From Streptomyces griseus (GTDB taxonomy: Bacteria; Actinomycetota; Actinomycetes; Streptomycetales; Streptomycetaceae), in contig MUNB01000049.1 in NCBI GenBank assembly GCA_002154345.1, positions 1 to 36,131 on the forward strand: a stretch of 36,131 nucleotides of DNA, given 5' to 3'. Made by a program: the position numbers and the translations under genes. Under the pieces are notes generated by a model that was given only the letters and a program-made list of their open reading frames with translations, was not told the DNA's origin and ran no database searches. Positions 1 to 7,524 of the stretch are shown piece after piece (the stretch's first letter is position 1; every line of letters starts with the position of its first letter).

Positions 1-724
1 TGCCGCGTACGGGGGCGGGCGGGGCGGCCCGCCAGACGCCGTCCGGGGTGAGCGCGAGGACGCCCTCCGGGCCGAGCGAGGCGACCACGGCGTGCGCCCC
101 GCGACGGCGGGCGTCGCCCGCCGCGCGCAGCGGTTCGCGGGAGCCGGTCAGCCGGGCCAGCTCCTCCGCGTTCGGCTTGACCAGGTCGGGGCGGGCGGCG
201 ATGCCCCGGCGCAGCGGTTCGCCGCTGGTGTCCAGGAGCACGGGCACGGCGGCGGCGCGGGCGATCCGGACCAGCTCGGCGTACGCCCCGACATGGATGC
301 CGGGCGGCAGGGAACCGCAGAGCGCGACCGCGTCGGCCCCGGCGAGCAGATCCTCGTACGTCCGCAGGAAAGCGGCCCATTCGGCGGGGCTCACCTGCGG
401 TCCGGGCTCGTTGAGCTGGGTGGTGTCGCCGGTCGAACGGTCGGTGATCGCGAGGGTGCGGCGGGTGTTCCCGGCGACCTGGACGAGGGCGTCGCGCGGC
501 GGGAGCGGGGCGAGGAGGTCGCGCAGGACGGTGCCGGTCGCTCCGCCGGCGAAGCCGGTGACGACGGTGTCGTGGCCCAGCGCCCCGAGCACCCGGGCGA
601 CGTTGAGGCCCTTGCCGCCGGGGCGTTCGATGACCTCGCCGACGCGGTGGCTGCCGTGCGGGACGAGCGCGTCGACGGTGTACGTCACGTCGAGCGCGGT
701 GTTCAGAGTGACGGTCAGGATCAT
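1..724 (-). CDS. PfkB-family sugar-phosphate kinase (1-phosphofructokinase/tagatose-6-phosphate kinase type), 3' end cut by window
   Basis: The reverse strand reads from ATG at 724 as MILTVTLNTALDVTYTV, the typical start of the 1-phosphofructokinase/LacC branch of the PfkB (ribokinase-like) fold. The glycine-rich PfkB signature GGKGLNVARVLGALG follows at about residues 36-50, then CGSLPPG and a KPNADELAELTG segment typical of the family. The C-terminal GAGD catalytic-base motif should lie past the window edge, so about 241 codons are seen of the usual 300-320. Members phosphorylate sugar phosphates in the cytosol using ATP; the substrate cannot be fixed from sequence. It follows nagKA in the same direction, but a strong hairpin (827-860) lies between, so it probably has its own promoter or is read only by readthrough. 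A role in catabolism of aminosugar-derived phosphates is inference from position. Confidence 0.85.
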   Translation of the reverse strand, partial: MILTVTLNTALDVTYTVDALVPHGSHRVGEVIERPGGKGLNVARVLGALGHDTVVTGFAGGATGTVLRDLLAPLPPRDALVQVAGNTRRTLAITDRSTGDTTQLNEPGPQVSPAEWAAFLRTYEDLLAGADAVALCGSLPPGIHVGAYAELVRIARAAAVPVLLDTSGEPLRRGIAARPDLVKPNAEELARLTGSREPLRAAGDARRRGAHAVVASLGPEGVLALTPDGVWRAAPPAPVRG

Positions 725-826
725 CTCTGCCGGCCCCTCCCTCGGTGCGGGGCCCCAGCGGTGTCGGCCCCAGCGGTGCGTGCGCCCGGCTTGTGGCGCG
801 CGATTCCGATGATCATGTCAAAGCGG

Positions 827-860
827 TGGCGGTCGGCCCAGTCCCGCGGGCCGACCGCCA
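827..860 (-). terminator. Hairpin terminator after nagA
   Basis: A perfect 13-bp inverted repeat (TGGCGGTCGGCCC at 827-839, complement at 848-860) with an 8-base loop lies about 55 bases beyond the nagA stop and before the PfkB kinase start. There is no U-run, which is common for Streptomyces terminators. It probably ends the nagKA transcript. Confidence 0.65.
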
Positions 861-866
861 TCTCTT

Positions 867-898
867 CGTTACGTGCCTCGTGCGTTACGTGCCTCGTG
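867..898. repeat. Tandem duplication of a 16-bp unit
   Basis: CGTTACGTGCCTCGTG occurs twice head to tail (867-882 and 883-898) between the terminator hairpin and the nagA stop codon. It is noncoding and looks like a replication-slippage duplication. I see no regulatory family match. Confidence 0.8.
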
Positions 899-915
899 CG
901 GTCCGGCGGCCGGCC

Positions 916-2073
916 TCAGGCCGTCTTCGGCTCGATGATCCACTCGCCCCGGCGCATGACGCCCTTGAGGACGAAGTCCTCGTCGAGGACGACCAGGTCG
1001 GCGTCCTTGCCCGGGTCCAGCGAGCCGACCCGGTCGTAGACGCCGAGCAGCCGGGCCGGGTTGGCGGAGATGGACCGGACGACGTCCTCGACGGGGATCT
1101 CGTCGAGGGTGACGGCCCGGCGGAACGCGGTGTCCAGGGTGAGCGTGGAGCCGGCGATCGAGCCGCCCTCCACCAGCCGGGCGACGCCGTCCTTGACCTC
1201 GACCGCGAGCGGCCCGAGGTCGTAGGAGCCGTCGCCGAAGCCGGCGGCGTCCATCGCGTCGGTGATCAGCGCGACGCGGCCCGCGCCCTTGTGGCGGTAG
1301 GCCAGCTCCAGGACGGCCGGGTGCAGATGGGTGCCGTCGTTGATCAGCTCGACGGTGATCCGGTCGTCCTCCAGCAGCGCGGCGATCGGGCCGGGCTCGC
1401 GGTGGGCGAGCGGCGGCATCGCGTTGAACAGGTGCGTGGCGACGGTCGCGCCCGCGTCGATGGCCTCGACGGTCTGCTCGTACGTCGCGTCCGTGTGGCC
1501 GATCGCGGCGATGACCCCGTGTTCGGCGAGCAGCCGCACCGAGTCGATGCCGCCGGGCAGTTCGGTGGCGAGGGTGAACATCCGGGCGGCGCCGCGCGCG
1601 GCGTCCAGCAGCTTGCGGACCTCGGCCGGGTCCGGGTCGCGCAGCAGCTCCTCGCTGTGGGCGCCCTTGCGGCACGGCGAGATGAAGGGGCCCTCGAAGT
1701 GGATCCCGGCCAGGTCGCCCTGCTCGACCAGCTCGGACAGGACGCCCGCGCGCCGGGCGAGGAAGTCCATCTCGCCGGTGACGGTGGAGGCGACCATCGT
1801 GGTGGTGCCGTGCTCGCGGTGCGTACGGATGCCGGTGAGCACCTCGTCCACGGTGCCGGAGGTGAAGGACGCCCCGCCGCCGCCGTGGTTGTGCATGTCC
1901 ACGAAGCCGGGGACCACCCAGTGGCCGCCGAGATCGATGGTCCGGGCGCCCTCCGGTGCGGTGGCGGCGATCCGGGTGCCCTCGACGGTCACCCGGCCGT
2001 CCTCGACGGTGCCGGTGGGGAGCACCACCCGGGCGCCGGCGAGAACGGTGCTGTCTGCTGCGCGTCCGGCCAT
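916..2073 (-). CDS. nagA: N-acetylglucosamine-6-phosphate deacetylase NagA
   Basis: Cytosolic amidohydrolase converting GlcNAc-6-phosphate to glucosamine-6-phosphate plus acetate. From the chosen start (MAGRAADSTV) the protein is 385 aa, the normal family size. Visible motifs are the metal-site HxH (DMHNHGG, H61/H63), HFEGPF with metal-ligand Glu127, IGHTDA (H193), THLFNAMPP (H214), INDGTHLHP, and ITDAM with the catalytic Asp at about 272. The start at 2073 is preferred over an in-frame upstream ATG at 2130 because it forms a TGATG junction with the nagK stop, giving translational coupling; the longer form adds 19 residues not typical of the family. Its product GlcN-6-P is the known ligand that releases DasR from DNA, so this enzyme closes the regulatory loop with the operator-like sites upstream of nagK. 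Confidence 0.95.
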   Translation of the reverse strand: MAGRAADSTVLAGARVVLPTGTVEDGRVTVEGTRIAATAPEGARTIDLGGHWVVPGFVDMHNHGGGGASFTSGTVDEVLTGIRTHREHGTTTMVASTVTGEMDFLARRAGVLSELVEQGDLAGIHFEGPFISPCRKGAHSEELLRDPDPAEVRKLLDAARGAARMFTLATELPGGIDSVRLLAEHGVIAAIGHTDATYEQTVEAIDAGATVATHLFNAMPPLAHREPGPIAALLEDDRITVELINDGTHLHPAVLELAYRHKGAGRVALITDAMDAAGFGDGSYDLGPLAVEVKDGVARLVEGGSIAGSTLTLDTAFRRAVTLDEIPVEDVVRSISANPARLLGVYDRVGSLDPGKDADLVVLDEDFVLKGVMRRGEWIIEPKTA

Positions 2074-3005
2074 CAGGCGGAAACCTCCGTGGAGAGTAGA
2101 TCCCAGGCGAGCAGCCCCGCGCCCAGGCATCCGGCGGTGTCCCCGAGGGCCGCCGGGACGATGTGGGGCAGCTTCTGGAACGTGATCCGTTCCTCGACGG
2201 CCGCACGCAGTGGTGTGAACAAGGTTTCCCCGGCTTCGGCGAGACCGCCACCGATGATGAGCGTGCCGGGGTCGAGGAGGGTGAGCGCGGTGACGAGGCC
2301 GGCGGCGAGCGCGTCGATCGCGTCCTGCCAGACCCGGATCGCCGCCGGGTCGCCGGACTCGACGGCCTTCGCGCAGTCCGCGGCGTCCGCACCGGGGTCG
2401 CCGGAGGCGGCGGCCCAGGCCCGGGTCACCGCGGCGGCGGAGGCCAGCGTCTCCAGACAGCCGCGCTGGCCGCAGCCGCAGTCGGGGCCGTCCGGGCGGA
2501 CCACGATGTGGCCGATCTCGCCCGCGTACCCGTGGGCGCCCGCCTCGATGACGCCCGCGATGCCGATCGCCCCGGCGATGCCGGTGCCCAGCGGGACGAA
2601 GAAGAAGCGGTCCGCGCCGTGCCCGGCCCCGATCCGGCCCTCGGCGAGCCCGCCGGTGCGGACGTCGTGACCGAGGGCGACCGGGATGGCGCCCAGCCGC
2701 TCGGAGAGCAGGGCGCGCAGCGGTACGTCGCGCCAGCCCAGGTTCGCGGCGTACACCGCGATGCCCTTCTCGGCGTCGACGATGCCGGGCACGGCGACCC
2801 CGGCGGCGACGGCGCTCTCGCCGAGGTGCTCCTCGCCGTGGGCGCGCAGTTCCGCCGCGAACGCGAGGATCGACTCGACGACCGCGTCGGCGCCGCGCTC
2901 CCGGCCGGTGGCCCGCCGCGCCTCGTGGAGGAGGGTGCCGTCGGTCCCGACCAGTGCGGCCTTCATTCCGGTGCCGCCCACATCGAGGGCGATGACATGT
3001 CTCAC
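2073..3005 (-). CDS. nagK: ROK-family N-acetylglucosamine kinase
   Basis: 310-aa sugar kinase of the ROK family. The N-terminal ATP phosphate-binding motif DVGGTGMKAAL (residues 8-18), an Asp in GHD (about 114), EIGH (163-166) and the ROK zinc motif CGCGQRGCLE (Cys176, 178, 183) are all present. ROK kinases phosphorylate glucose, GlcNAc or ManNAc. Direct coupling to nagA by a one-base stop/start overlap, and DasR-like sites in the promoter, make GlcNAc the likely substrate (GlcNAc to GlcNAc-6-P). The start is ATG at 3005. A dre-like site at 3034-3049 sits just upstream, where a repressor would block the promoter. A glucokinase is the alternative on sequence alone. Confidence 0.9.
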   Translation of the reverse strand: MRHVIALDVGGTGMKAALVGTDGTLLHEARRATGRERGADAVVESILAFAAELRAHGEEHLGESAVAAGVAVPGIVDAEKGIAVYAANLGWRDVPLRALLSERLGAIPVALGHDVRTGGLAEGRIGAGHGADRFFFVPLGTGIAGAIGIAGVIEAGAHGYAGEIGHIVVRPDGPDCGCGQRGCLETLASAAAVTRAWAAASGDPGADAADCAKAVESGDPAAIRVWQDAIDALAAGLVTALTLLDPGTLIIGGGLAEAGETLFTPLRAAVEERITFQKLPHIVPAALGDTAGCLGAGLLAWDLLSTEVSA

Positions 3006-3033
3006 GGAAGACAGTTTCGCCCGCCGACCCCCA

Positions 3034-3049
3034 AAAGGTCTAGTCCACT
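3034..3049. promoter_or_regulatory. DasR responsive element-like site 1 (nagK-proximal)
   Basis: AAAGGTCTAGTCCACT matches the remembered DasR consensus ACTGGTCTAGACCACT at 13 of 16 positions, including the full GGTCTAG core. It ends about 29 bases upstream of the nagK ATG. DasR is the GntR-family GlcNAc-utilisation repressor of Streptomyces; binding here is inference. Confidence 0.75.
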
Positions 3050-3155
3050 AGCGCGGTTTGTTGCGGACGCATACAAAATGATGAACGCGTGAAGGTGGAC
3101 CTTTTTGTGCCGTAACGCGACTAATGGGCAACTCGGATCGGGGGGAATCCGGACC

Positions 3156-3171
3156 AAAGGTCTGGACCAAG
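3156..3171. promoter_or_regulatory. DasR responsive element-like site 2
   Basis: AAAGGTCTGGACCAAG matches the DasR consensus at 11 of 16 positions with an intact GGTCT...GACCA pair of half-sites. A direct repeat of GGACCAA (3151-3157 and 3165-3171) overlaps it. It is central in the divergent region, so it could serve either gene. Confidence 0.55.
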
Positions 3172-3255
3172 ATACGGGGAGGGGGTCCCGACTGCCAGTA
3201 CCTGCAAGCCAGTTGTGGTTTGCGGGGCCGGTATACGTTGCCGAAGCGATACTCC

Positions 3256-3271
3256 GGTGGTGTAGACCGCT
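3256..3271. promoter_or_regulatory. DasR responsive element-like site 3 (binding-protein side)
   Basis: GGTGGTGTAGACCGCT matches the DasR consensus at 12 of 16 positions, with the right half (TAGACC.CT) nearly perfect. It lies about 120 bases before the start of the sugar-binding lipoprotein gene and just downstream of a possible -10 (TATACG, 3232), a position suited to repression of that gene. Confidence 0.55.
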
Positions 3272-3392
3272 GGTTCGGCAATGGGGGAAAATCGCAGTTC
3301 GTCCGGACGGTGTCGGACAGGGGGCAGTGCCGCGGCCGGACAGGGGGCCGCCGGCGACGCCGACGCACCGTCCGCGCGATGGCTGAAAAACA

Positions 3393-4676
3393 ATGAGGAT
3401 GGGCGAGGCTGTGCAGCGGCGCTTTTTGGGTCTGACCGCGGTGGTGGCCGCGCTGGGAATGACGGCAACGTTGTCGGGCTGCGGCGGTGACACCGGCTCG
3501 GGCGACGTCACGCTCAAGCTGGTCGCCGCGGACTACGGCACCGGCCCGGAGAACAGCTCCGAGAAGTACTGGAGCGGGGTCGCGTCGGGCTTCGAGAAGG
3601 AACACCCCGGCATCAAGGTCGATGTCACCGTCCTGTCGTGGAAGGACGTCGACCGCGAGGTCGCCGAGATGGTCAAGGCGGGCAACGCCCCGGACATCGC
3701 CCAGATCGGCGCGTACGCGGACTACGCCAAGGCGGGCAAGCTCTACACCGCCGACGAGACGCTCGCCATCCGCACCGCGGCGAACTTCCTCCCGTCGCTC
3801 ACCGACGCGGGCAAGGTCAACGGCACGCTCTACGGCCTGCCCTTCGTCGCCAGCACCCGGCTGCTCTTCTACAACCAGAAGCTCTTCGACCAGGCCGGCC
3901 TGGACGCCCCCGAGACCTGGGACGACATCCAGAGCGACGCCACCGCGCTCAAGGCGAAGGGCGTCGACTACCCCTTCGCACTGCCGCTCGGCCAGGAGGA
4001 GGCCCAGGCCGAGACCCTGATGTGGCTGCTCAGCGGCAACGGCGGCTACACCGACGACGTCGGCTCGTACGACATCGACTCGGCCGAGAACGTCGCCACG
4101 TTCCGCTGGCTGCGGGACAACCTCGTCGGCAAGGGCCTCACCGGGCCGGTCGAGCCCGGCAAGCTGGACCGGGCGAAGGCGTTCGAGGCGTTCACCGCGG
4201 GCAAGGTCGGCATGCTCAACGGCCACCCCACCCTGATGGACGAGGCCGAGGCCAAGGGCGTCAAGGTGGGCATGGTGCCGCTGCCCGGCTCCGACGGCCC
4301 GACCAAGGGCTCCATGGGCGTCGCCGACTGGATGATGGGCTTCAAGCAGAACGGCCACCGCCAGCAGATCGGCAAGTTCCTCGACTACGCCTACTCCGAC
4401 GAGAACGTGCTGGAGTTCGCCGAGGAGTACGACCTGCTCCCGGTGACCGGCAGCGCCTCCGCCGCGATGGAGACCGACAAGAAGCACAAGAAGCTGCACG
4501 AGTTCCTGGCCGCGCTGCCCAACTCGACGCTGCCCCCGTTCGGCAAGACGTCCTGGGCCACCGTCAGCGACGCGATCAAGAAGAAGATCGGCGGCGCGGT
4601 CGCTCCGGGCAGCAACCCCGAGAGCATCCTCGGGGAGATAGCCGCCGAGGCGACGCGGGCCGAGGCCGCCGAGTAG
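3393..4676 (+). CDS. ABC-transporter sugar-binding lipoprotein (solute-binding family 1)
   Basis: 427-aa extracellular solute-binding protein. The N-terminus has a short basic region, a hydrophobic stretch and a lipobox ending LSGC (Cys30), so it should be lipid-anchored outside the membrane. The rest is a family-1 fold: an early LVAADYG strand, FEKEHPGIKVDVTVLSW, APDIAQIG and a late PPFGKTSWATVSDAIKKKI segment. Starts at ATG 3393 or GTG 3411 are both possible; purine-rich sequence precedes both and the signal peptide survives either way. No permease or ATPase gene is adjacent, so it must work with a transporter elsewhere, or act as a sensor. Divergence from nagKA and the DasR-like sites suggest an aminosugar or chitin-derived ligand. 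I recall the same arrangement beside nagKA in S. coelicolor, but cannot verify it here. Confidence 0.88.
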   Translation: MRMGEAVQRRFLGLTAVVAALGMTATLSGCGGDTGSGDVTLKLVAADYGTGPENSSEKYWSGVASGFEKEHPGIKVDVTVLSWKDVDREVAEMVKAGNAPDIAQIGAYADYAKAGKLYTADETLAIRTAANFLPSLTDAGKVNGTLYGLPFVASTRLLFYNQKLFDQAGLDAPETWDDIQSDATALKAKGVDYPFALPLGQEEAQAETLMWLLSGNGGYTDDVGSYDIDSAENVATFRWLRDNLVGKGLTGPVEPGKLDRAKAFEAFTAGKVGMLNGHPTLMDEAEAKGVKVGMVPLPGSDGPTKGSMGVADWMMGFKQNGHRQQIGKFLDYAYSDENVLEFAEEYDLLPVTGSASAAMETDKKHKKLHEFLAALPNSTLPPFGKTSWATVSDAIKKKIGGAVAPGSNPESILGEIAAEATRAEAAE

Positions 4677-4720
4677 CCGCCGGGCGGCCGGTGTCGGGGG
4701 TGGGCGTTAGGTTGGTTGAT

Positions 4721-5077
4721 ATGACCGCCTCCGGCCCTGCTCCCGACCCCGACCCCGGCCCTGCCCCCGCCGGCTCCGAGCAGTCCGATTCCCCGGGCGT
4801 GGATTCTCCGGCCGGGGAATCGTCCGCCGTGCCCGTGCCTGTGGCCGGTGCGGACGAGCTGTCCGTACGGGAGCGGGCGCTGCTGGCCCTGGAGCGGCGG
4901 TCCTGGGCGGGGCCCGGGGCGAAGGAGCGGGCGATCCGGGAGGAGCTGGGGATGTCGCCGGTGCGGTACTTCCAGCTTCTCAACGCGTTGATCGAGGACG
5001 AGCGGGCGTTGCGGGTGGATCCGGTCACGGTGAACCGGTTGCGGCGGGTGCGGGACGCGCGGCGCGGGCGGCGCTGA
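4721..5077 (+). CDS. DUF3263 family protein
   Basis: 118-aa protein with two parts. Residues 1-45 are a low-complexity Pro/Asp/Ala/Ser-rich tail. The C-terminal 70 residues match the actinobacterial DUF3263 pattern: ERALLALERRSW, KERAIREELGMSPVRYFQLLN, then an Arg-rich end (RRVRDARRGRR). The helical, basic C-terminus resembles a small helix-turn-helix domain, so DNA binding is plausible but unproven. The start ATG 4721 lacks a clear ribosome-binding site; a TAGGTT box at 4708-4713 could act as a -10 and give a leaderless mRNA. It follows the binding-protein gene by 44 bases without obvious functional link. Confidence 0.8.
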   Translation: MTASGPAPDPDPGPAPAGSEQSDSPGVDSPAGESSAVPVPVAGADELSVRERALLALERRSWAGPGAKERAIREELGMSPVRYFQLLNALIEDERALRVDPVTVNRLRRVRDARRGRR

Positions 5078-5089
5078 GCGCGGGCCTTC

Positions 5090-5104
5090 GGGGGCTCCGC
5101 CCCC
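5090..5104. terminator. GC hairpin in a Streptomyces-type intergenic repeat
   Basis: GGGGGC-TCC-GCCCCC forms a perfect 6-bp stem between two convergent genes. It is followed by CCTC...GAGG at 5116-5131. The whole stretch (about 5085-5137) resembles short palindromic repeats found in many Streptomyces intergenic regions, and may end both transcripts. Confidence 0.55.
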
Positions 5105-5135
5105 GGACCCCCGCTCCTCAATCGCCGGAGGGGCT

Positions 5136-5828
5136 TTACGTGCCGGAAGAGCTTGAGGTGTCGAGCACCAGGTCCATCGCTCGGTCCAGGCGGTCGCGTT
5201 CGGCTTCGGTCAGGTGGGGGTTCCGCTGCTGGCGGGTGCAGGCCAGGGTCAGGTCGGTGGCCGACGCGCCGCCGTCGTCGGAGAGTTCCGCCAGGAGTGC
5301 CGTCAGCAGCGGCCGTACGTCCGCCCCGGCCGGGAGCGACGGGTCGAGCGCGATCCGGGCCAGGGTCAGCGCCGACATCGCGCGGTCGAGGCCGGGCGGG
5401 CCCTCCGCCGCGGTGGACCAGTCGATCACCACCGCGCCCTCCGCCGTCAGCACCACGTTCTCCGGATGCAGGTCCAGGTGGAGCACACAGTCCTCCGGGT
5501 TCGCCGAGACCCGGGGCGGTATGGCGTGCAGGTCACGCAGCAGCCGGGCGAGCAGCGCACCCGCCTCGGCCGCCCCCACCCGCCCCGCCAGCAGGGCCTC
5601 GGCCAGGGTCGGGCCGGTCAGCCGCTGGAGCACCAGGTCCGTGGGGCGGGCGCCCTCGGCGGGCGGGCCGATGCGCGGTACGGGAAACCCGAAGGCGCCC
5701 ACGTACGACATCACGGCCAGCTCCTCCGTGGTGTCGGTGCGGTCCCGGTAACGGCGAAGGACCCAGGAGCCGTCGAGTGCGTACACGTCGGCGGTGCGTC
5801 CCGAGCCCAGAAGTTGCCCTGTGTGCAT
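5136..5828 (-). CDS. Aminoglycoside phosphotransferase/choline kinase-like protein
   Basis: 230-aa protein with the APH (protein-kinase-like) fold. It begins with GSGRTADVYALDG, a degenerate glycine-rich loop, then VLRRYRD with a likely ATP-binding region. The catalytic loop is HLDLHPENV (HxDxxxxN form) and the metal-binding motif is VVIDWS. It is slightly short for drug-modifying APH enzymes (about 260-300 aa), and the substrate cannot be read from sequence; small-molecule hydroxyls such as macrolides, aminoglycosides or metabolites are all possible. It is convergent with the DUF3263 gene and stands alone. Confidence 0.8.
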   Translation of the reverse strand: MHTGQLLGSGRTADVYALDGSWVLRRYRDRTDTTEELAVMSYVGAFGFPVPRIGPPAEGARPTDLVLQRLTGPTLAEALLAGRVGAAEAGALLARLLRDLHAIPPRVSANPEDCVLHLDLHPENVVLTAEGAVVIDWSTAAEGPPGLDRAMSALTLARIALDPSLPAGADVRPLLTALLAELSDDGGASATDLTLACTRQQRNPHLTEAERDRLDRAMDLVLDTSSSSGT

Positions 5829-6014
5829 GAGGGCGAACCTACCCGGGCGCCCCGCCGAAAGGGAGACGGCTTCCGGCTTCGCCCCATAACGCCGGGGGAG
5901 GGGGGTGAACGGGATCTCCTGCGCCGGGTGTCACCGCCGCTACGGTTTCGGCAATTCCCTGGTCCGGACCAACCCCCGCCGGACCCGGACACCCCCTGAA
6001 CCAAGGAGAGTTAC

Positions 6015-7196
6015 GTGGAGAGAACCACGCTCCGCAGACGCGCCCTCGTCGCCGGCACCGCCACGGTGGCCGTGGGCGCGCTCGCCCTCGCCGGGCTGAC
6101 CGGTGTGGCGTCCGCCGGCCCCGCGGGCACCACCGCAGCGCCGGTCTCCGCCGACAGCCTGTCGCCCGGACTGCTGGCCGCCATGGAGCGCGACCTCGGT
6201 CTGGACGCGGACGACGCGCGCGGCCGGATAGCCAACGAGTACCGCGCCGCCGCCGTCGCCGCCGGTCTGGAGAAGTCCCTCGGCGCCAGCTACGCCGGAG
6301 CCCGGGTCAGCGGTGCGAAGGCGGCCCTGACCGTCGCCACCACCGACGCCTCCCAGACCGCCCGGATCACCGAGGCCGGGGCGAAGGCCGAGGTCGTCGG
6401 CCACAGCCTGGACCGGCTCGAAGGCGTCAAGGAGGCCCTCGACAGGGCCGCGCTGCGCAAGGCTCCGAAGGACGTGCCCGTCTGGTACGTCGACGTCGAG
6501 GCCAACCGGGTCGTCGTGAACGCCGCGAGCACCGCGGCCGGAGCGGCGTTCCTCAGGACCGCCGGGGTCGACAGCGGCCCGGTCACCGTCGCCCGGTCCG
6601 CCGAACAGCCGCGCGCCCTCGCGGACCTGCGGGGCGGCGACGCGTACTACATGAACGGCTCCGGCCGCTGTTCCATCGGCTTCCCGGTGAAGCGCGGCAC
6701 CCAGAACGGCTTCGCCACGGCGGGCCACTGCGGGCGGGTCGGCACCACCACCAACGGCTTCAACCAGCAGGCCCAGGGCACCTTCCAGGGCTCCACCTTC
6801 CCCGGCCGCGACTACGCCTGGGTCGCCACCAACGCCAACTGGACCCCGCGTCCGCTGGTCAACGGCTACGGGCGGGGCGACGTCACCGTCGCCGGATCCA
6901 CCGCGTCCGTCGTCGGCGCCTCGGTCTGCCGCTCCGGCTCCACCACGGGCTGGCACTGCGGCACCATCCAGCAGCTCAACACCAGCGTCACCTACCCGGA
7001 GGGCACCATCTCCGGCGTGACCCGCACCAGCGTCTGCGCCGAGGGCGGCGACTCCGGCGGCTCGTTCATCAGCGGCGACCAGGCCCAGGGCGTCACCTCC
7101 GGCGGCTGGGGCAACTGCAGCAGCGGCGGCGAGACCTGGTACCAGCCGATCAACGAGATCCTCAACCGGTACGGACTGAGGCTGCACACCGCGTGA
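6015..7196 (+). CDS. Streptogrisin C-like secreted serine protease (S1 family, prepro form)
   Basis: 393-aa pre-proprotein starting at GTG 6015 behind AAGGAGAG. Residues 1-34 are a signal peptide with an Arg-rich start (LRRRALVAG) and a VASAGP cleavage region. Residues about 40-202 form the long pro-region of the alpha-lytic protease type, which guides folding. The mature enzyme probably begins near ADLRGGDAYY (residue 203). The catalytic triad is His238 (TAGHCG), Asp266 (GRDYAWV) and Ser347 (GGDSGGS). Six cysteines (219, 239, 305, 315, 341, 368) can form the three expected disulfides. The catalytic domain is very close to my memory of S. griseus streptogrisin C, but the protein stops at RYGLRLHTA, so the Thr/Pro linker and chitin-binding domain of that enzyme are absent. 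An extracellular protein-degrading role is secure; the natural substrate is not. Confidence 0.92.
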   Translation: MERTTLRRRALVAGTATVAVGALALAGLTGVASAGPAGTTAAPVSADSLSPGLLAAMERDLGLDADDARGRIANEYRAAAVAAGLEKSLGASYAGARVSGAKAALTVATTDASQTARITEAGAKAEVVGHSLDRLEGVKEALDRAALRKAPKDVPVWYVDVEANRVVVNAASTAAGAAFLRTAGVDSGPVTVARSAEQPRALADLRGGDAYYMNGSGRCSIGFPVKRGTQNGFATAGHCGRVGTTTNGFNQQAQGTFQGSTFPGRDYAWVATNANWTPRPLVNGYGRGDVTVAGSTASVVGASVCRSGSTTGWHCGTIQQLNTSVTYPEGTISGVTRTSVCAEGGDSGGSFISGDQAQGVTSGGWGNCSSGGETWYQPINEILNRYGLRLHTA

Positions 7197-7265
7197 CCCG
7201 GGGGAGCCGTCCCGCCGTCCTCCCCGGCGGAGCGGGCCCCGGCGGTACGACGTAGGACCAGTGAG

Positions 7266-7289
7266 CGGCCCCGCCGGAGTGCGGGGCCG
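7266..7289 (+). terminator. Rho-independent terminator after the protease gene
   Basis: CGGCCCCGC and GCGGGGCCG form a perfect 9-bp stem with a 6-base loop, followed directly by a T-rich tail (TTTCCTTGTT). This is the most classical terminator in the window. Confidence 0.8.
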
Positions 7290-7379
7290 TTTCCTTGTTG
7301 CGCCAACACCCCTCGCGCAGCGCATCGTTCACAAGCTATTGACACCTTCTCAGCGTCGGCGCAACACTGGCACCGCCTT

Positions 7380-7393
7380 GGAGAGCGCTCTCC
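7380..7393. promoter_or_regulatory. LacI-family operator palindrome (copy 1)
   Basis: GGAGAGCGCTCTCC is a perfect 14-bp palindrome with the central CG step typical of LacI-family operators. It sits 36 bases after a TTGACA -35 box, where bound repressor would block initiation or early elongation toward the DUF1996 gene. The identical 14-mer occurs at 8706-8719 and 19506-19519. Confidence 0.8.
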
Positions 7394-7524
7394 CAGATGA
7401 TCCCGCGGTCCGCCGGCCTCGTGACGCGCAGGGTGGAGCCTCTTCCCAGTCGCACCGTCCAGCTCACCCTTTCCCCCCACCGTGCACCCGATGTGCAGGG
7501 ATGAAGAGCGGCATGGAGGTCCCT

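Larger units (their letters stand above)
3006..3392. other. 387-bp divergent intergenic region between nagK and the sugar-binding protein gene
   Basis: No convincing gene is present. The region carries three DasR-element-like sequences (listed separately), a short AAGGTGGACCTT dyad followed by a T-run at 3092-3106, and a possible extended -10 (TATACG, 3232-3237) for the rightward gene. I could not place a matching -35 at normal spacing, so the promoter itself is only a suggestion. Short reading frames on both strands here do not resemble proteins. Confidence 0.6.
7197..7524. other. 328-bp intergenic region with terminator, promoter and operator
   Basis: This holds the protease terminator (7266-7289), a consensus -35 TTGACA at 7339-7344 with a weak -10 near 7362-7367, and a LacI-type palindrome at 7380-7393 just downstream of the predicted start point. 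The ribosome-binding site GGAGG at 7515-7519 serves the next gene. No gene is seen. Confidence 0.65.

Noticed and set aside
745-2670. Long plus-strand open frame across nagA and nagK
   Set aside because: It crosses two well-supported minus-strand genes and has the repetitive composition typical of antisense frames in Streptomyces.
3048-4499. Minus-strand open frame opposite the sugar-binding protein gene
   Set aside because: The opposite strand encodes a clear lipoprotein, and this frame also runs through the DasR-like operator region.
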